Shown here: positions 7,502 to 16,343 of the stretch, in pieces
Layout of the letters: the number at the start of each line of letters is the position of its first letter
How positions within the stretch are numbered: the first letter of the stretch is position 1
Source of the DNA: Myxococcus sp. CA023
GTDB taxonomy: Bacteria; Myxococcota; Myxococcia; Myxococcales; Myxococcaceae
Length of the DNA: 39,431 nucleotides
Assembly (NCBI RefSeq): GCF_010998615.1
Contig: NZ_JAAEAH010000087.1
Span: 1-39,431, forward strand
Direction of reading: 5' to 3'
Notes under the pieces: generated by a model
Told to the model about the DNA's origin: nothing
What the model saw: only the letters and a program-made list of their open reading frames with translations
The model's database searches: none
Translations under genes and position numbers: made by a program

Positions 7502-9890
7502 GCCTGGGATTCACCGTCTCATGAGCCGTGCCCGTCGAATCACCCGGAAGCTCTTGCCCGTCGGCCTGGGGTTGCTAGTCCTCACCGTAGCCGCGTGGGT
7601 GGCCGCCTGGCGCGTGCCCCTGCCGGCCCGTCTCTTTGCGCCCGCATCGGTGGTGATGGAGTACCGGGACGGCACGCCGGCCCACGTCTTCCTGGCCCCG
7701 GACGAGCGCTGGCGCATCCCCACGCAACTGGAGCGAGTGGACCCGGACTATGTCCAGGCCCTGCTGGCCCTGGAGGACAAGCGCTTCTTCCACCACCCGG
7801 GCGTGGACCCGCTGGCGGTGCTGCGCGCGGCGACGCGCAACCTGTCCACGGGGCGGCGGGTGTCCGGCGCCTCGACCTTGACGATGCAGTTGGTCCGCGT
7901 GTTGGAGCCGCGGCCCCGCACCTTCACGTCGAAAGTCATCGAGTCCTTCCGGGCGATGCAGCTGGAGGTGCGGCTGTCCAAGCAGGAGGTGCTCGCGGCC
8001 TATCTCCAGTTCGTCCCGTACGGGCGCAACGTCGAAGGCGTGGAGGCGGCCGCGCTGGCGTACTTCGGCCACACGGCGGCGAACCTGAGCCCCGCGGAGA
8101 TTGCCACGCTGCTGGCGGTGCCGCAGAACCCGAACCGGCGCTACCCCACGGCGCAGAACATGGCCCGGTTGAAGTCGGCGCGGGACGGCGTGGCGCGAAG
8201 GCTGCTGGACGTGGATGCGCTTCCCCGAGGGCCCGAGGCGGCCCGCGTGTCGGCGGAGACGGTGCTGCGCGAGGTGCGCGACACGTCTGTTCCCACGGAC
8301 CTGAAGCCCTTTCCCCGTGAGGCGCCACACGTGGCGGTGTGGCTGCGCACGCAGCGGCCGGAGCATGCCCGGCTGCGCACCACGCTGGAGGCCGGCACGC
8401 AGCGGATGGTGGAGCGGTTGATGCGGGACGCGGCGGTGGGGCTGGCGCCGCGAGGCATCTACAACGGGACGGCGGTGGTGGTGGACCGGCAGCAGGCGGA
8501 GGTGCTCGCGCTGGTGGGCAACTTCGACTTCTTCGACCAGAAGCACGGCGGGCAGATTATCGGCTTCGCCACGCCGCGCTCGCCGGGCTCGGCGCTCAAG
8601 CCCCTGCTGTATGCCATGGGCATCGACCTGGGAATGGTGGGACCGGAGCAGCTGGTGGCGGACGTGCCCACGGCCTACGGCGGCTATGCGCCGCGCAACT
8701 TCGACGGCCGCTTCCAAGGTCTGGTGCGCCTGGAGTACGCGCTGTCCCAGTCGCTCAACATGCCCTTCGTGCGGCTCTTGGAGCGCGTGGGGGTGGAGCG
8801 CTTCCTGGGCGCCCTGCACGCTGCGGGAGTCACCAGCCTGGTGCAGGAGCCCGGGTACTACGGCCTGTCCGCGGCGGTGGGCGGCATCGAGCTGACGCCG
8901 CTGGAGCTCGCGGGTGTCTACGTCGCGCTGGCGGGGGATGGACGCGCGCCGCCGCTGCGGCTTCTGTTGGACGAGAAGGCGGCCGCGCCGGTGGAGGTGC
9001 TGTCCCCTGGCGCGGCCTGGCTGACGCGCCAGGCGCTGTCGCTGAGGGACCGGCCGGACTTCCCGGCACGCCGTCGGCTGACGGGCATGCCGGCGCGCGT
9101 GCACTGGAAGACAGGGACCAGCTTCGGCCACCGCGACGCGTGGGCGGCGGGCTCGGGGCCCCGGCACACGGCTGTCGTCTGGCTGGGGAATTTCAATCAC
9201 ACGCCCAGCGTGCACCTGGTGGGCGCTGACGCGGCGGGGCCGGTGCTGTTCGACATCCTGGAAGGCGTGGGCCCGCGCGGCCTCAACCTGCCGGACGAGA
9301 GCGTGAATCCGCCCGATGACCTGGCCGTGGTGGAGGTCTGCGCCTATTCGGGTCACCTGCCGACGGACGCCTGCGTGCAGCGCAGGCACGTCTACGCGCG
9401 GCGCTCGGCGGTGCCCACCGCGCGCTGCCCGTACCACCAGCACGTGGAGGTGGACGTGGCCACGGGGCTGTCGGTGGGGCCCATGTGCCGGACGGGGCGG
9501 AAGACGGAGACGCGGGTGTATGTGACCTGGCCGGCCACCATCCGCCGCTGGCTGGAGGAGCAGCACCGGCGCCTGCCGGAGCCGCCCGCCGCCGCGCCTG
9601 GCTGCGAGCCCGGGGGCGCGCGCGCGGCCCCGTCCATTGTCTCCCCCGCGCCGGGACATGTGGCCGTGCTGATTCCCGGTGTCCCGGCCTCGCAACAGGA
9701 GGTTCCGCTGGAGGCGGAGGCCTCACACGAGCGGGCACTGACGTGGTTCGTGGACGGGGCCCTGCTGGGGACGGCGCGCGCCGATGAGCGCGTGTGGTGG
9801 ACGCCGTCCGTGGGCTCCCACGAGATTCTCGTCACCGATGACCGGGGACTGAGCGCGAAGCGGACGCTGGAGGTCCGCATGCGGCCCTGA
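7500..9890 (+). CDS. pbpC: Penicillin-binding protein 1C (bifunctional transglycosylase/transpeptidase)
   Basis: A 796-residue class A PBP. Residue numbers are from the 7500 ATG; the 7521 ATG is an alternative that removes 7 residues. A basic N-terminus and one membrane anchor (about residues 18-37) precede the GT51 transglycosylase domain, with catalytic Glu92 in LEDKRFF and the motif ASTLTMQLVR. The transpeptidase domain has SxxK (Ser364-Lys367 in SPGSALKP), SxN (Ser418-Asn420) and KTGT (537-540). The C-terminus matches the PBP1C-specific domain, ending in Ig-like strands (TWFVDGALLGTA). It would polymerise and crosslink peptidoglycan in the periplasm. Homologs are encoded beside bacterial alpha-2-macroglobulins, and the model is that the macroglobulin traps proteases that breach the wall while PBP1C repairs it. 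All catalytic motifs are present. Confidence 0.95.
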   Translation: MPGIHRLMSRARRITRKLLPVGLGLLVLTVAAWVAAWRVPLPARLFAPASVVMEYRDGTPAHVFLAPDERWRIPTQLERVDPDYVQALLALEDKRFFHHPGVDPLAVLRAATRNLSTGRRVSGASTLTMQLVRVLEPRPRTFTSKVIESFRAMQLEVRLSKQEVLAAYLQFVPYGRNVEGVEAAALAYFGHTAANLSPAEIATLLAVPQNPNRRYPTAQNMARLKSARDGVARRLLDVDALPRGPEAARVSAETVLREVRDTSVPTDLKPFPREAPHVAVWLRTQRPEHARLRTTLEAGTQRMVERLMRDAAVGLAPRGIYNGTAVVVDRQQAEVLALVGNFDFFDQKHGGQIIGFATPRSPGSALKPLLYAMGIDLGMVGPEQLVADVPTAYGGYAPRNFDGRFQGLVRLEYALSQSLNMPFVRLLERVGVERFLGALHAAGVTSLVQEPGYYGLSAAVGGIELTPLELAGVYVALAGDGRAPPLRLLLDEKAAAPVEVLSPGAAWLTRQALSLRDRPDFPARRRLTGMPARVHWKTGTSFGHRDAWAAGSGPRHTAVVWLGNFNHTPSVHLVGADAAGPVLFDILEGVGPRGLNLPDESVNPPDDLAVVEVCAYSGHLPTDACVQRRHVYARRSAVPTARCPYHQHVEVDVATGLSVGPMCRTGRKTETRVYVTWPATIRRWLEEQHRRLPEPPAAAPGCEPGGARAAPSIVSPAPGHVAVLIPGVPASQQEVPLEAEASHERALTWFVDGALLGTARADERVWWTPSVGSHEILVTDDRGLSAKRTLEVRMRP

Positions 9891-9947
9891 AGCGCAGCGC
9901 CCCCGGAGGACAGGAGCGCCGCGCTCAGGTGCGGCTCGCCGCCGCGC

Positions 9948-11750
9948 TCAGCGCACTTCCCAGCCCCGCGCGCCGCGCTCGTAGCGCTTGCCCGCGCCCA
10001 GGTCGCCGTAGAAGAGCAGGTCCATCACGCCCACCACGGAGCGCCCGTCGAAGAGGCCAATCTCGCCGTTGGCAGGCATCTGGATGCCCAGCTGCGCGGC
10101 GTTGAGGCGGACGCGCTGCCCCGGGGCCACCGTCAGCTCCGGCAGCACCGCGCCGATGGGGGCACGCACCTGCGTGGGCAGGTGGCTGGGGCTCTGCGCC
10201 AGGCTGATGCGCAGCTGCGTCGTCAGCACCATGCCCGCCAGGGAAATGGGCGCCGAGGTGCGGTTGCCCACCTCCACCCAGCCTTCACGCGGGTGGACGG
10301 CTTCCAGCACCAGCGTGGGGTGCTGCTGCGCGAGCCGTTCCAGCTCATCGAAGATGAAGTCGCGGCGCTCGCGCACGTAGCGCTTCAGGTAGGCGCGGCC
10401 CGCGGTGAAGCGGCCGTAGTCCATGAAGGGGTCGTCACGCATGTGCGGGTCGATGAGCGCGTGCAGCTTGTCGATGTGCGCGTCCATCACCTCGTTGGTG
10501 AAGAGCTCATCCATCGCCTTGACCAGCCGCGCCTCCAGCCGCTCGCGCAGCACGGGGTTCATCACCACGCGGGTGGCCAGGTTGGAGAACACCGGCAGGT
10601 AGCCGGGGTACGAGGCCGTCTCCAGCTTGCGCTGCTCGTACATCTTCGCCACCCAGGCGTCCGTGAGGGTGAAGCTGAACAGCGGGTGGCGCATGTTGCT
10701 GGTGCTCTGGCTCATGTCCTCCACGCTGATGGGGTACCACCAGCGCGAGTCCACGTTGTTGAGGTCCCACGGGACGTAGGACCACCTGGCCACCGCGCGG
10801 TCGTAGATGAAGTAGCTCTCCGAGTCCTCCACGTAGTTGTTGGACATCAGCGCGTCCATCACCATGGCTCGCAGGTAGTGCTCCAGCTCGAAGCGCTTCT
10901 CCATTTCACTGACGAACTGGGGCTCGGGCGTGTGGTTGATGGCGCCCACCATCTCCCAGAGCTTGTCGTCCGGCTGGGACTCGTTCGTCTTCTTCGCCCA
11001 GTCACCCTGGTACGGCACCTTCACCATCTTGAATTCGCAGTCCTTCCAGCCACACCGGTAGATGGTTCCATCCGTGTCGGCGTAGGCGTGCGCCCGCAGG
11101 AAGGCCTTGTTCACCTGCTCGATTTCCAGGAACACGCCCTGGTACACGCCGTTGACGTTGAGCCGCACCAGCGTGCCCTTTGACGCGGGGACGCGCATGG
11201 CCTCCAACAGGTCGAAGGCAATCTTCTCCGCCAGCAGCGTCGCGTCCGCGTACTCGGCCACGAGGTTGAGTGACGTTCTCCCCTCGAAACGCATGCCGTC
11301 CTCGAAGCTCACGTTCCAGCTCTTCTTCGGGAAGAAGCGCGCGGAAGCGCCCCGCAGGCGCACCTGCACGCGGTACGTCGTCCCGTTCGCCTTGAAGAGG
11401 CCGTCCTGCTCCGGCGTCCAAGGGTCCGCCTCGAACATCCGCATCGTCTCTTCGGGGATGATGAGCTCGTACTGCGGCACCGACGTCTGCACGGGCGGCA
11501 TCACAAAGGGCCGCTCCGTCTCCGGCACGGGCGGTGGCGGTTCCGGCGGCGGCTCCACCGGCGGCGGGTCGATGGGAGGCGGGTCCACTGGTGGCGGCTG
11601 CTCCGGCGGCGGCTCCTCCTCGCCAGGGGGCGTTTGCGGATTCTCCACGCCCGGAGGGTCCTGGAGGAGCGGTGGCCGCTCCGCCTGGGTTCCTTCACAG
11701 GCCCACAGGCTCAGCAGCGGCAGGCACAGCAGCAATCGAGAAGGAGTCAT
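9948..11750 (-). CDS. CotH kinase-family lipoprotein with lamin-tail-like C-terminus
   Basis: A protein of about 600 residues. The ATG at 11750 gives MTPSRLLLCLPLLSLWAC, a lipoprotein signal with Cys18; a TTG one codon upstream is less likely. A Pro/Glu-rich linker built from PPPIDPPPVEPP-like repeats runs from about residue 25 to 80 and would span the envelope or lift the domain off the membrane. The CotH domain follows, with the typical RLRGASARFFPKKSWNV and, later, PWDLNNVDSRWW. In CotH kinases the lysine and the Asp of the PWDLNN-type motif bind ATP and metal; Bacillus CotH phosphorylates spore-coat proteins. The last 110 residues (LVLEAVHPREGWVEVGNR, then a beta-rich stretch) resemble a lamin-tail domain, which often follows CotH in secreted bacterial proteins. 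It is convergent with pbpC, with no shared operon. The substrate is unknown. Confidence 0.88.
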   Translation of the reverse strand: MTPSRLLLCLPLLSLWACEGTQAERPPLLQDPPGVENPQTPPGEEEPPPEQPPPVDPPPIDPPPVEPPPEPPPPVPETERPFVMPPVQTSVPQYELIIPEETMRMFEADPWTPEQDGLFKANGTTYRVQVRLRGASARFFPKKSWNVSFEDGMRFEGRTSLNLVAEYADATLLAEKIAFDLLEAMRVPASKGTLVRLNVNGVYQGVFLEIEQVNKAFLRAHAYADTDGTIYRCGWKDCEFKMVKVPYQGDWAKKTNESQPDDKLWEMVGAINHTPEPQFVSEMEKRFELEHYLRAMVMDALMSNNYVEDSESYFIYDRAVARWSYVPWDLNNVDSRWWYPISVEDMSQSTSNMRHPLFSFTLTDAWVAKMYEQRKLETASYPGYLPVFSNLATRVVMNPVLRERLEARLVKAMDELFTNEVMDAHIDKLHALIDPHMRDDPFMDYGRFTAGRAYLKRYVRERRDFIFDELERLAQQHPTLVLEAVHPREGWVEVGNRTSAPISLAGMVLTTQLRISLAQSPSHLPTQVRAPIGAVLPELTVAPGQRVRLNAAQLGIQMPANGEIGLFDGRSVVGVMDLLFYGDLGAGKRYERGARGWEVR

Positions 11751-12042
11751 CAACGCCGGCGCAAAGCAACGGTTGTGCCCGTCTCCAGGGCCCCTTTTTG
11801 GTGGAGAGCAAACGCTTGAATGGGCACGCAGGCACCCACCGTCGCGTGCAAGGGAAACGGATTACCCAACCTGGCTGCTTGTCCCACCTTGGAGGGAATG
11901 GGACGCGAAGGGGCCCCTGGCGGGGCAGGCAGCCGGGCGGAACGGGGCCCCTTTCCCCGCGTGGGCTTGTGCACGGGGGACGGCGGCGGTCCTAGCTTCA
12001 AGAGAAGAGGGGGCGCGCCGCGTCAGGGAGAGAGGGCCTCAT
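11751..12042. other. Divergent intergenic region
   Basis: A 292-bp gap between the divergent CotH lipoprotein and the small membrane protein gene. It is GC-rich and has no credible coding region on either strand. A purine-rich stretch (GGGAGAGAGGG around 12026-12036) is the likely ribosome-binding site of the downstream gene. I saw no strong promoter consensus, repeat or RNA structure here. Confidence 0.4.
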
Positions 12043-12513
12043 ATGGAATCGTGGAACCAGACGTCGTCAGACACCGTCCGTGTCCACACGCCGCTGGTGG
12101 TGAACCGGCGCATCGACGAGCACGTGGAGCGCTGCGTCCGGTACATGGCGGAGAAGGGGGACCGCGCGGAGATGACGCGCTACCTCGCCCGGCTGGAGCG
12201 CGAGTGGGACATCAACCGCGCCCTCGCCGTGGGCACGTCGGCCCTGGGCCTGCTGGGCCTGCTGCTGGACCGGCGGGCCGGCGGCCGCTGGCGGGGGCTC
12301 ACCGCAGTGGCGGGGGGCATGCTGCTCCAGCACAGCGTGTCCGGCTTCAGCCCCCTGTCCGAGCTGCTGCGCGTGCTTGGCGTGCGCACCCGCCGGGAAA
12401 TCGACCTGGAGAAGTTCGCCATCAAGGCGCTGCGCGGCGACTTCGAGCGCATCCCCATGGAGGGCGGGCCCATGGCTCGCGCCAACGCCGCCCTCGTCGC
12501 CGCGCAGTCCTGA
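12043..12513 (+). CDS. Small membrane protein, DUF2892/YgaP-type
   Basis: A 156-residue protein. The ATG at 12043 was chosen because a purine-rich ribosome-binding site (GGGAGAGAGGG) lies just upstream; the same frame is open far upstream but antisense to the CotH gene. The first 50 residues are hydrophilic and helical (RIDEHVERCVRYMAEKG). Two hydrophobic segments follow (roughly residues 61-75 and 85-102: ALAVGTSALGLLGLLL and GLTAVAGGMLLQHSV). The C-terminus is RTRREIDLEKFAIKALRGDF, a pattern I associate with small DUF2892-type inner-membrane proteins. It likely sits in the inner membrane. It ends 7 bp before the convergent stop of the next gene. Function unknown. Confidence 0.75.
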   Translation: MESWNQTSSDTVRVHTPLVVNRRIDEHVERCVRYMAEKGDRAEMTRYLARLEREWDINRALAVGTSALGLLGLLLDRRAGGRWRGLTAVAGGMLLQHSVSGFSPLSELLRVLGVRTRREIDLEKFAIKALRGDFERIPMEGGPMARANAALVAAQS

Positions 12514-12520
12514 CGCCGCC

Positions 12521-15500
12521 TCAGCGGCGCGGCGCGGTGTAGCCGCCTCCCACGGAGGGCATCAGGGCCGGGGACATGGGCGTCGGCGATGGGCCGACGC
12601 TCTTCCCGGTGTTCGCCTGGTCGAAGAAGCCATTGAGGCCGGCGATGCCCAGCGAGAAGTTCGTCACCCAGCCCGGGTCCGGCCGGCCGGCAGCGGCGCC
12701 GACGTCGAACGGCCGGGCGAAGTGCAGGCGCAGCAGCAGGGGGCCCAGCGCGAGGTTGAAACCGACGACGCCGTTCACCACGCGGTGGTTCCACAAGTCA
12801 TCCCGGCCCTCGCCGACGCCGCCCGCGTCGATGGCGGCAATCGCTTCCAGGTCGCTGAGGAAGGCCACCCGGATGATGTCGTTGAGCGGCAGCTGCGCCT
12901 CCAGCGTGGAGTAGACGTAGTGCCGGCCGAGCAGCCACTGGATGTCGCCGAAGTTCACGCCGCGCAGCGTGTCGAACGAAGACAGGAAGTAGGAGCGCGC
13001 GTACCGGCCTCCCAGCGTGGTGCCCAGGCCACCGCGGATGAAGATGTTGGCGCGGCCGTAGATGGGGAAGTAGCGCTCCGCGTCCACGCGCACGTTGCCG
13101 TAGGCCTGGTTGTCGAAGGGCTGCACGCCCACCGTCGTCTCCAGCATGGCCGCGCTGCCCGACAGCGGGCCGGTGGCGTAGTGGTACTTCAGGCTGTCGT
13201 AGCCAATCTGCCCGCTCAGCTCCGTCTGGAAGCGGATGGCGCGGTTGCGCGCGTTCCAGGCCGTCAGCAGCTCCCGGTTGGCCGCGTTGCGCTCGGGGAA
13301 GAACAGCTCGAACTCCGTGTAGTCGTCCAGGAAGTACCGGGTGCCACCAATGGCCAGGTCGCCCTGCACGAACAGGAAGGTGCTCAGCGGGTAGCGCACG
13401 CTGCCGAGCGCGCCGAAGAAGCGCTCACCCGACGTGAAGAAGGCATTCTGCGCGCCCTCTTCACCTTCGAAGGTGCGGTCCACGCGGAAGCGCAGGGACT
13501 GGAAGATGCCGCCACCCCACGTCGTGCGTGACTTGTCGTTGACGTAGAGCAGGTAGCCGTCCGTCAGGTCGAAGCTGCCGTACACCGCCAGGGTGAGCAG
13601 GAACTGATGGTCCTTCATGCGGTCACTGGCCGCCGCGAAGAGCTGGCCCACGAAGCCGCCGCCGCCCGCGCCCGCGAAGCCGAAGAAGGGACCGAACTCC
13701 AGGTTCTGCCGGGTGAAGGGCTCGTAGTTCTGCGCGTCCGTGAGAGGCCGCACCGCCAGCGGGTTGGGCGGCTCCGGCGGCGGTTCGGCGGGGACGTCCA
13801 GCGCCAGCATGCGCGGCGGGCGCAGCACCGCGGGTCGGCGCTCACCGGAGACGTGGAACAGCATCCACAGGCCGCCGTCCGGGCCAGGGCCGGGCTCGAA
13901 GACGCCCGTCGTCAGGTCCGTGCGCCGCACGATGCGGCCGTCCTTCGTCAGCTCGTGCAAATCGGAGCTGCTGTTGTTGAAGGCGGTGAAGAAGATGCGT
14001 CCGTCCGCCAGGGCCACCGGGGCCGTGTGGTCCCGCTCTTCGCTGGTGAGGCGCTCCACCTGCCGGGGCGCGTCCGGACGCACGCGGAAGAGGTTGAACT
14101 GGCGGTGGGATGTCGCGTCCGACGTGAAGATGATGCCCGAGGGACCCCACGTCACCTCGCGCTCGGAGAACACGTCGTCGGTGAGCTGCAGCGGCGGGGC
14201 GTCCGGGCCCGCCTGCAGGTCGATGGCGTAGATGTCCCGCAGACCCGCGTCGTTGATGCCGATGAAGGCCACCCACCGGCCGTCAGGCGAGAAGGCCGGC
14301 GAGTACGCAGCGAGCAGCCCGTGCCGGTCGATGCGGTACGCGGTGCGTCCGCCCAGGCTCAGGTCGACCACCAGGCCCACCTCCCGGTCGATGCCGGTCC
14401 GGATGGCGTTGCGGCGCACCAGCACGTCCTCGCCGCGCCGCTCCGACTTGTGCGTGTAGTCCTGCACGTAGATGACGTCGCGCCCGGTGATTTCGGCGAT
14501 GAAGGCCAGCTTGTCGTTCGTCAGCGCGAAGCTGCGTCCGGAGATGGGGTGCAACGACTCCACGCCCGGCACGCCGTCACCCGCGACCTTCACCGTCTTG
14601 TCCGGCACGCGCGGATCCATGATGTACAGCCGGCTCTCACCCGTCTCCGGGACGATGGTGCGCAGCCCCAGCACGTTGCCCGACGGGGAAGACGCCATGG
14701 CGGTGGTGTAGCCGGGCGCCTTGTCGAGCAGGTCCAGCGCCGGCGCGGACTGCTCGGACGCCAGGTACGTCTTGAAGGCCCGGCGCTTCAGCCAGTTCTC
14801 GAACCGCGCGGAGATGCGCTTGGGGTTGTCGCCGGTGAGCCGCTCCAGCAGCTCCTCGAACTTGAGTGCCGGTGAATCGCGCGAGCCACCCGACAGCCGC
14901 GGCGACTCCTCCAGCACGCGCTGGATGAAACCGGCGCCGTACTCCTCTTCGAGGAAGGACACGCGGACCTGGCCCACCTTGTAGATCCACAGGTAGCCGT
15001 AGGGCCCGGGGGAGAAGAAGTCGAGGAAGGCGTAGCCCTTGAAGAGGTCCGGGTTCACCAACAGGTCCCGCACCAGCATCTCCGCTTCCGGGTCCATGCC
15101 GCGCTTGGCGTAGAACTCGGCGAGGCCTTCGATGAACCACAGCGGAATGGCTTGCAGCGGATCGCCGAACATCTTGGCCTGCTCGGCCACGGTGCGGACC
15201 TTCTGGATGGTGAACTGGTGCGCCAACTCGTGGGTGCTGACCTCCTCGAAGAGGCGGTGGTCGCCCAGGTACGGCAGCGTCAGCTTCAGGTCCTCGCCGG
15301 TGCTGGTGAGACCGAGCGTGCCCTCGGACACGGCGAAGAGGTTGGTCTGCAGGAACTCCTGGTAGCTGCTGTAGAGGATGTACGGGAACGTCTTGGTGGG
15401 GACGTACTTGAACTGGTCCACCAGGTACCGGTAGGCCTCCTCGATGAGCGGCGCGGCGCGCTCGGCCACCATGCGCTCACGCTCATAGAAGTAGAAGCGC

Positions 15501-16159
15501 ACCCCGCCCGACTTGTCCCCCAGCGACTTCGCGTAGGTGTAGTTGAACCCACCGTCCGCGCCCGCGAACACCGACTGGCCGCCGCCCAGCACCGTCCCGC
15601 CGTCGTCATCGGCGTCGGTGGCCATCAGGTAGGTGTCGCCCGCGTCCTGCTCGCCGCCGTCGGTACCACCGGCCGCGAGCGTGCCGCCATCCGCCGTCCC
15701 CGCGTCGGCGACCGCCAGGCCACTCTCCGGGACGCCCCCGTCTTCACCCGTCGTCAAAGGCGGCACGCCCGCGTCGGTCGCACCCCCGAGCACCACCGGC
15801 GTGCTGTCGGGCAGCCCCGTCTGGGATTGGGGCTCGGACGTGCCTCCCGTGGTCTCCGAAGGCGGACCGGTGGGAGGCGCCTTCGTGTCGCCCTCGTTCG
15901 GCGAGGTCGTGGGCGCGCCCGGGTTGGCGCCGCCTGGACTCTCCGGTGGTTGTTCGTGCGCCGTCCGCTCGGGAGGTTCCGCCAGACCCGTGGCCCCCGG
16001 GCCGACGAGGATGTCCGTGTGTCGCCACTCGAATTCGTAGCTGTTCACCGCCGTTTTCCCGGGTCTTCGGGGCACGACGTAGAACTGGGCAAGCGCGAGC
16101 CCCGGGAAGAGCAGGACGAGCAGGGCTGCGGCGAGGGGACGGGGGTTCACTGAAGGCAC
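12521..16159 (-). CDS. Secreted peptidase-MA / beta-propeller / outer-membrane barrel fusion
   Basis: A 1212-residue envelope protein. A Sec signal peptide (LAAALLVLLFPGLALAQ) is followed by a low-complexity Pro/Gly/Asp/Thr-rich stretch (about residues 45-185). A gluzincin-type metallopeptidase domain comes next, with HELAH at residues 310-314 and WFIEGLAEFYAKRG about 30 residues later, which supplies the third zinc ligand. This is the peptidase-MA arrangement. From about residue 480 to 800 there are TolB/PD40-type propeller blades (for example PAFSPDGRWVAFIG). The last 330 residues are beta-barrel-like. The end (DTLRGVNFGDIQW, then STLEAQLPL, AAIDAGGV and HFARPF) follows the Omp85/D15 surface-antigen pattern, so the protein may be anchored in the outer membrane with the enzyme in the periplasm or outside. 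It is convergent with 12043-12513. The domain order is read by eye; the substrate is unknown. Confidence 0.82.
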   Translation of the reverse strand: MPSVNPRPLAAALLVLLFPGLALAQFYVVPRRPGKTAVNSYEFEWRHTDILVGPGATGLAEPPERTAHEQPPESPGGANPGAPTTSPNEGDTKAPPTGPPSETTGGTSEPQSQTGLPDSTPVVLGGATDAGVPPLTTGEDGGVPESGLAVADAGTADGGTLAAGGTDGGEQDAGDTYLMATDADDDGGTVLGGGQSVFAGADGGFNYTYAKSLGDKSGGVRFYFYERERMVAERAAPLIEEAYRYLVDQFKYVPTKTFPYILYSSYQEFLQTNLFAVSEGTLGLTSTGEDLKLTLPYLGDHRLFEEVSTHELAHQFTIQKVRTVAEQAKMFGDPLQAIPLWFIEGLAEFYAKRGMDPEAEMLVRDLLVNPDLFKGYAFLDFFSPGPYGYLWIYKVGQVRVSFLEEEYGAGFIQRVLEESPRLSGGSRDSPALKFEELLERLTGDNPKRISARFENWLKRRAFKTYLASEQSAPALDLLDKAPGYTTAMASSPSGNVLGLRTIVPETGESRLYIMDPRVPDKTVKVAGDGVPGVESLHPISGRSFALTNDKLAFIAEITGRDVIYVQDYTHKSERRGEDVLVRRNAIRTGIDREVGLVVDLSLGGRTAYRIDRHGLLAAYSPAFSPDGRWVAFIGINDAGLRDIYAIDLQAGPDAPPLQLTDDVFSEREVTWGPSGIIFTSDATSHRQFNLFRVRPDAPRQVERLTSEERDHTAPVALADGRIFFTAFNNSSSDLHELTKDGRIVRRTDLTTGVFEPGPGPDGGLWMLFHVSGERRPAVLRPPRMLALDVPAEPPPEPPNPLAVRPLTDAQNYEPFTRQNLEFGPFFGFAGAGGGGFVGQLFAAASDRMKDHQFLLTLAVYGSFDLTDGYLLYVNDKSRTTWGGGIFQSLRFRVDRTFEGEEGAQNAFFTSGERFFGALGSVRYPLSTFLFVQGDLAIGGTRYFLDDYTEFELFFPERNAANRELLTAWNARNRAIRFQTELSGQIGYDSLKYHYATGPLSGSAAMLETTVGVQPFDNQAYGNVRVDAERYFPIYGRANIFIRGGLGTTLGGRYARSYFLSSFDTLRGVNFGDIQWLLGRHYVYSTLEAQLPLNDIIRVAFLSDLEAIAAIDAGGVGEGRDDLWNHRVVNGVVGFNLALGPLLLRLHFARPFDVGAAAGRPDPGWVTNFSLGIAGLNGFFDQANTGKSVGPSPTPMSPALMPSVGGGYTAPRR

Positions 16160-16343
16160 CTCTGTGGGTGGGGTACCGGCGAGACTACACCTGCTGGGGA
16201 GGCTGCCTCCCAGCGGTCCCGGTATACAAGCGTCCCGACTATTTCTTTCCGTTTACTTGACGGGCGGTGGGCATCGCTCCCTCGGAGGCCGGGGGAGCGC
16301 GCTGTTTCGTCGGGCGCTGGCGCCGGATGATATGCATGGGGGC
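16160..16343. other. Divergent intergenic region
   Basis: A 184-bp divergent gap. It contains a short stem-loop, GGGAGG-CTG-CCTCCC, near 16197-16212, and a relatively AT-rich patch around 16240-16260 (ATTTCTTTCCGTTTACTTGA) that stands out from the GC-rich background. It includes TTGACG at 16257-16262, which could serve as a -35 box, but no good -10 follows at 16-18 bp. It probably contains promoters for the genes on both sides. Confidence 0.35.

Noticed and set aside
7575..9695. 706-codon open frame on the minus strand inside pbpC
   Set aside because: Composition (Arg, His, Gln-rich) is that of a GC-skewed shadow frame; the plus strand encodes PBP1C with all catalytic motifs.
9922..9953. Repeated GCCGCGCTCAG (two copies) between pbpC and the CotH gene, considered as a terminator
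   Set aside because: The copies are in direct orientation, so they do not form a stem; no T-run is present.
16257..16262. TTGACG as -35 of a promoter for the LVIVD lipoprotein gene
   Set aside because: No acceptable -10 element at 16-18 bp; reported only as a note in the intergenic region.
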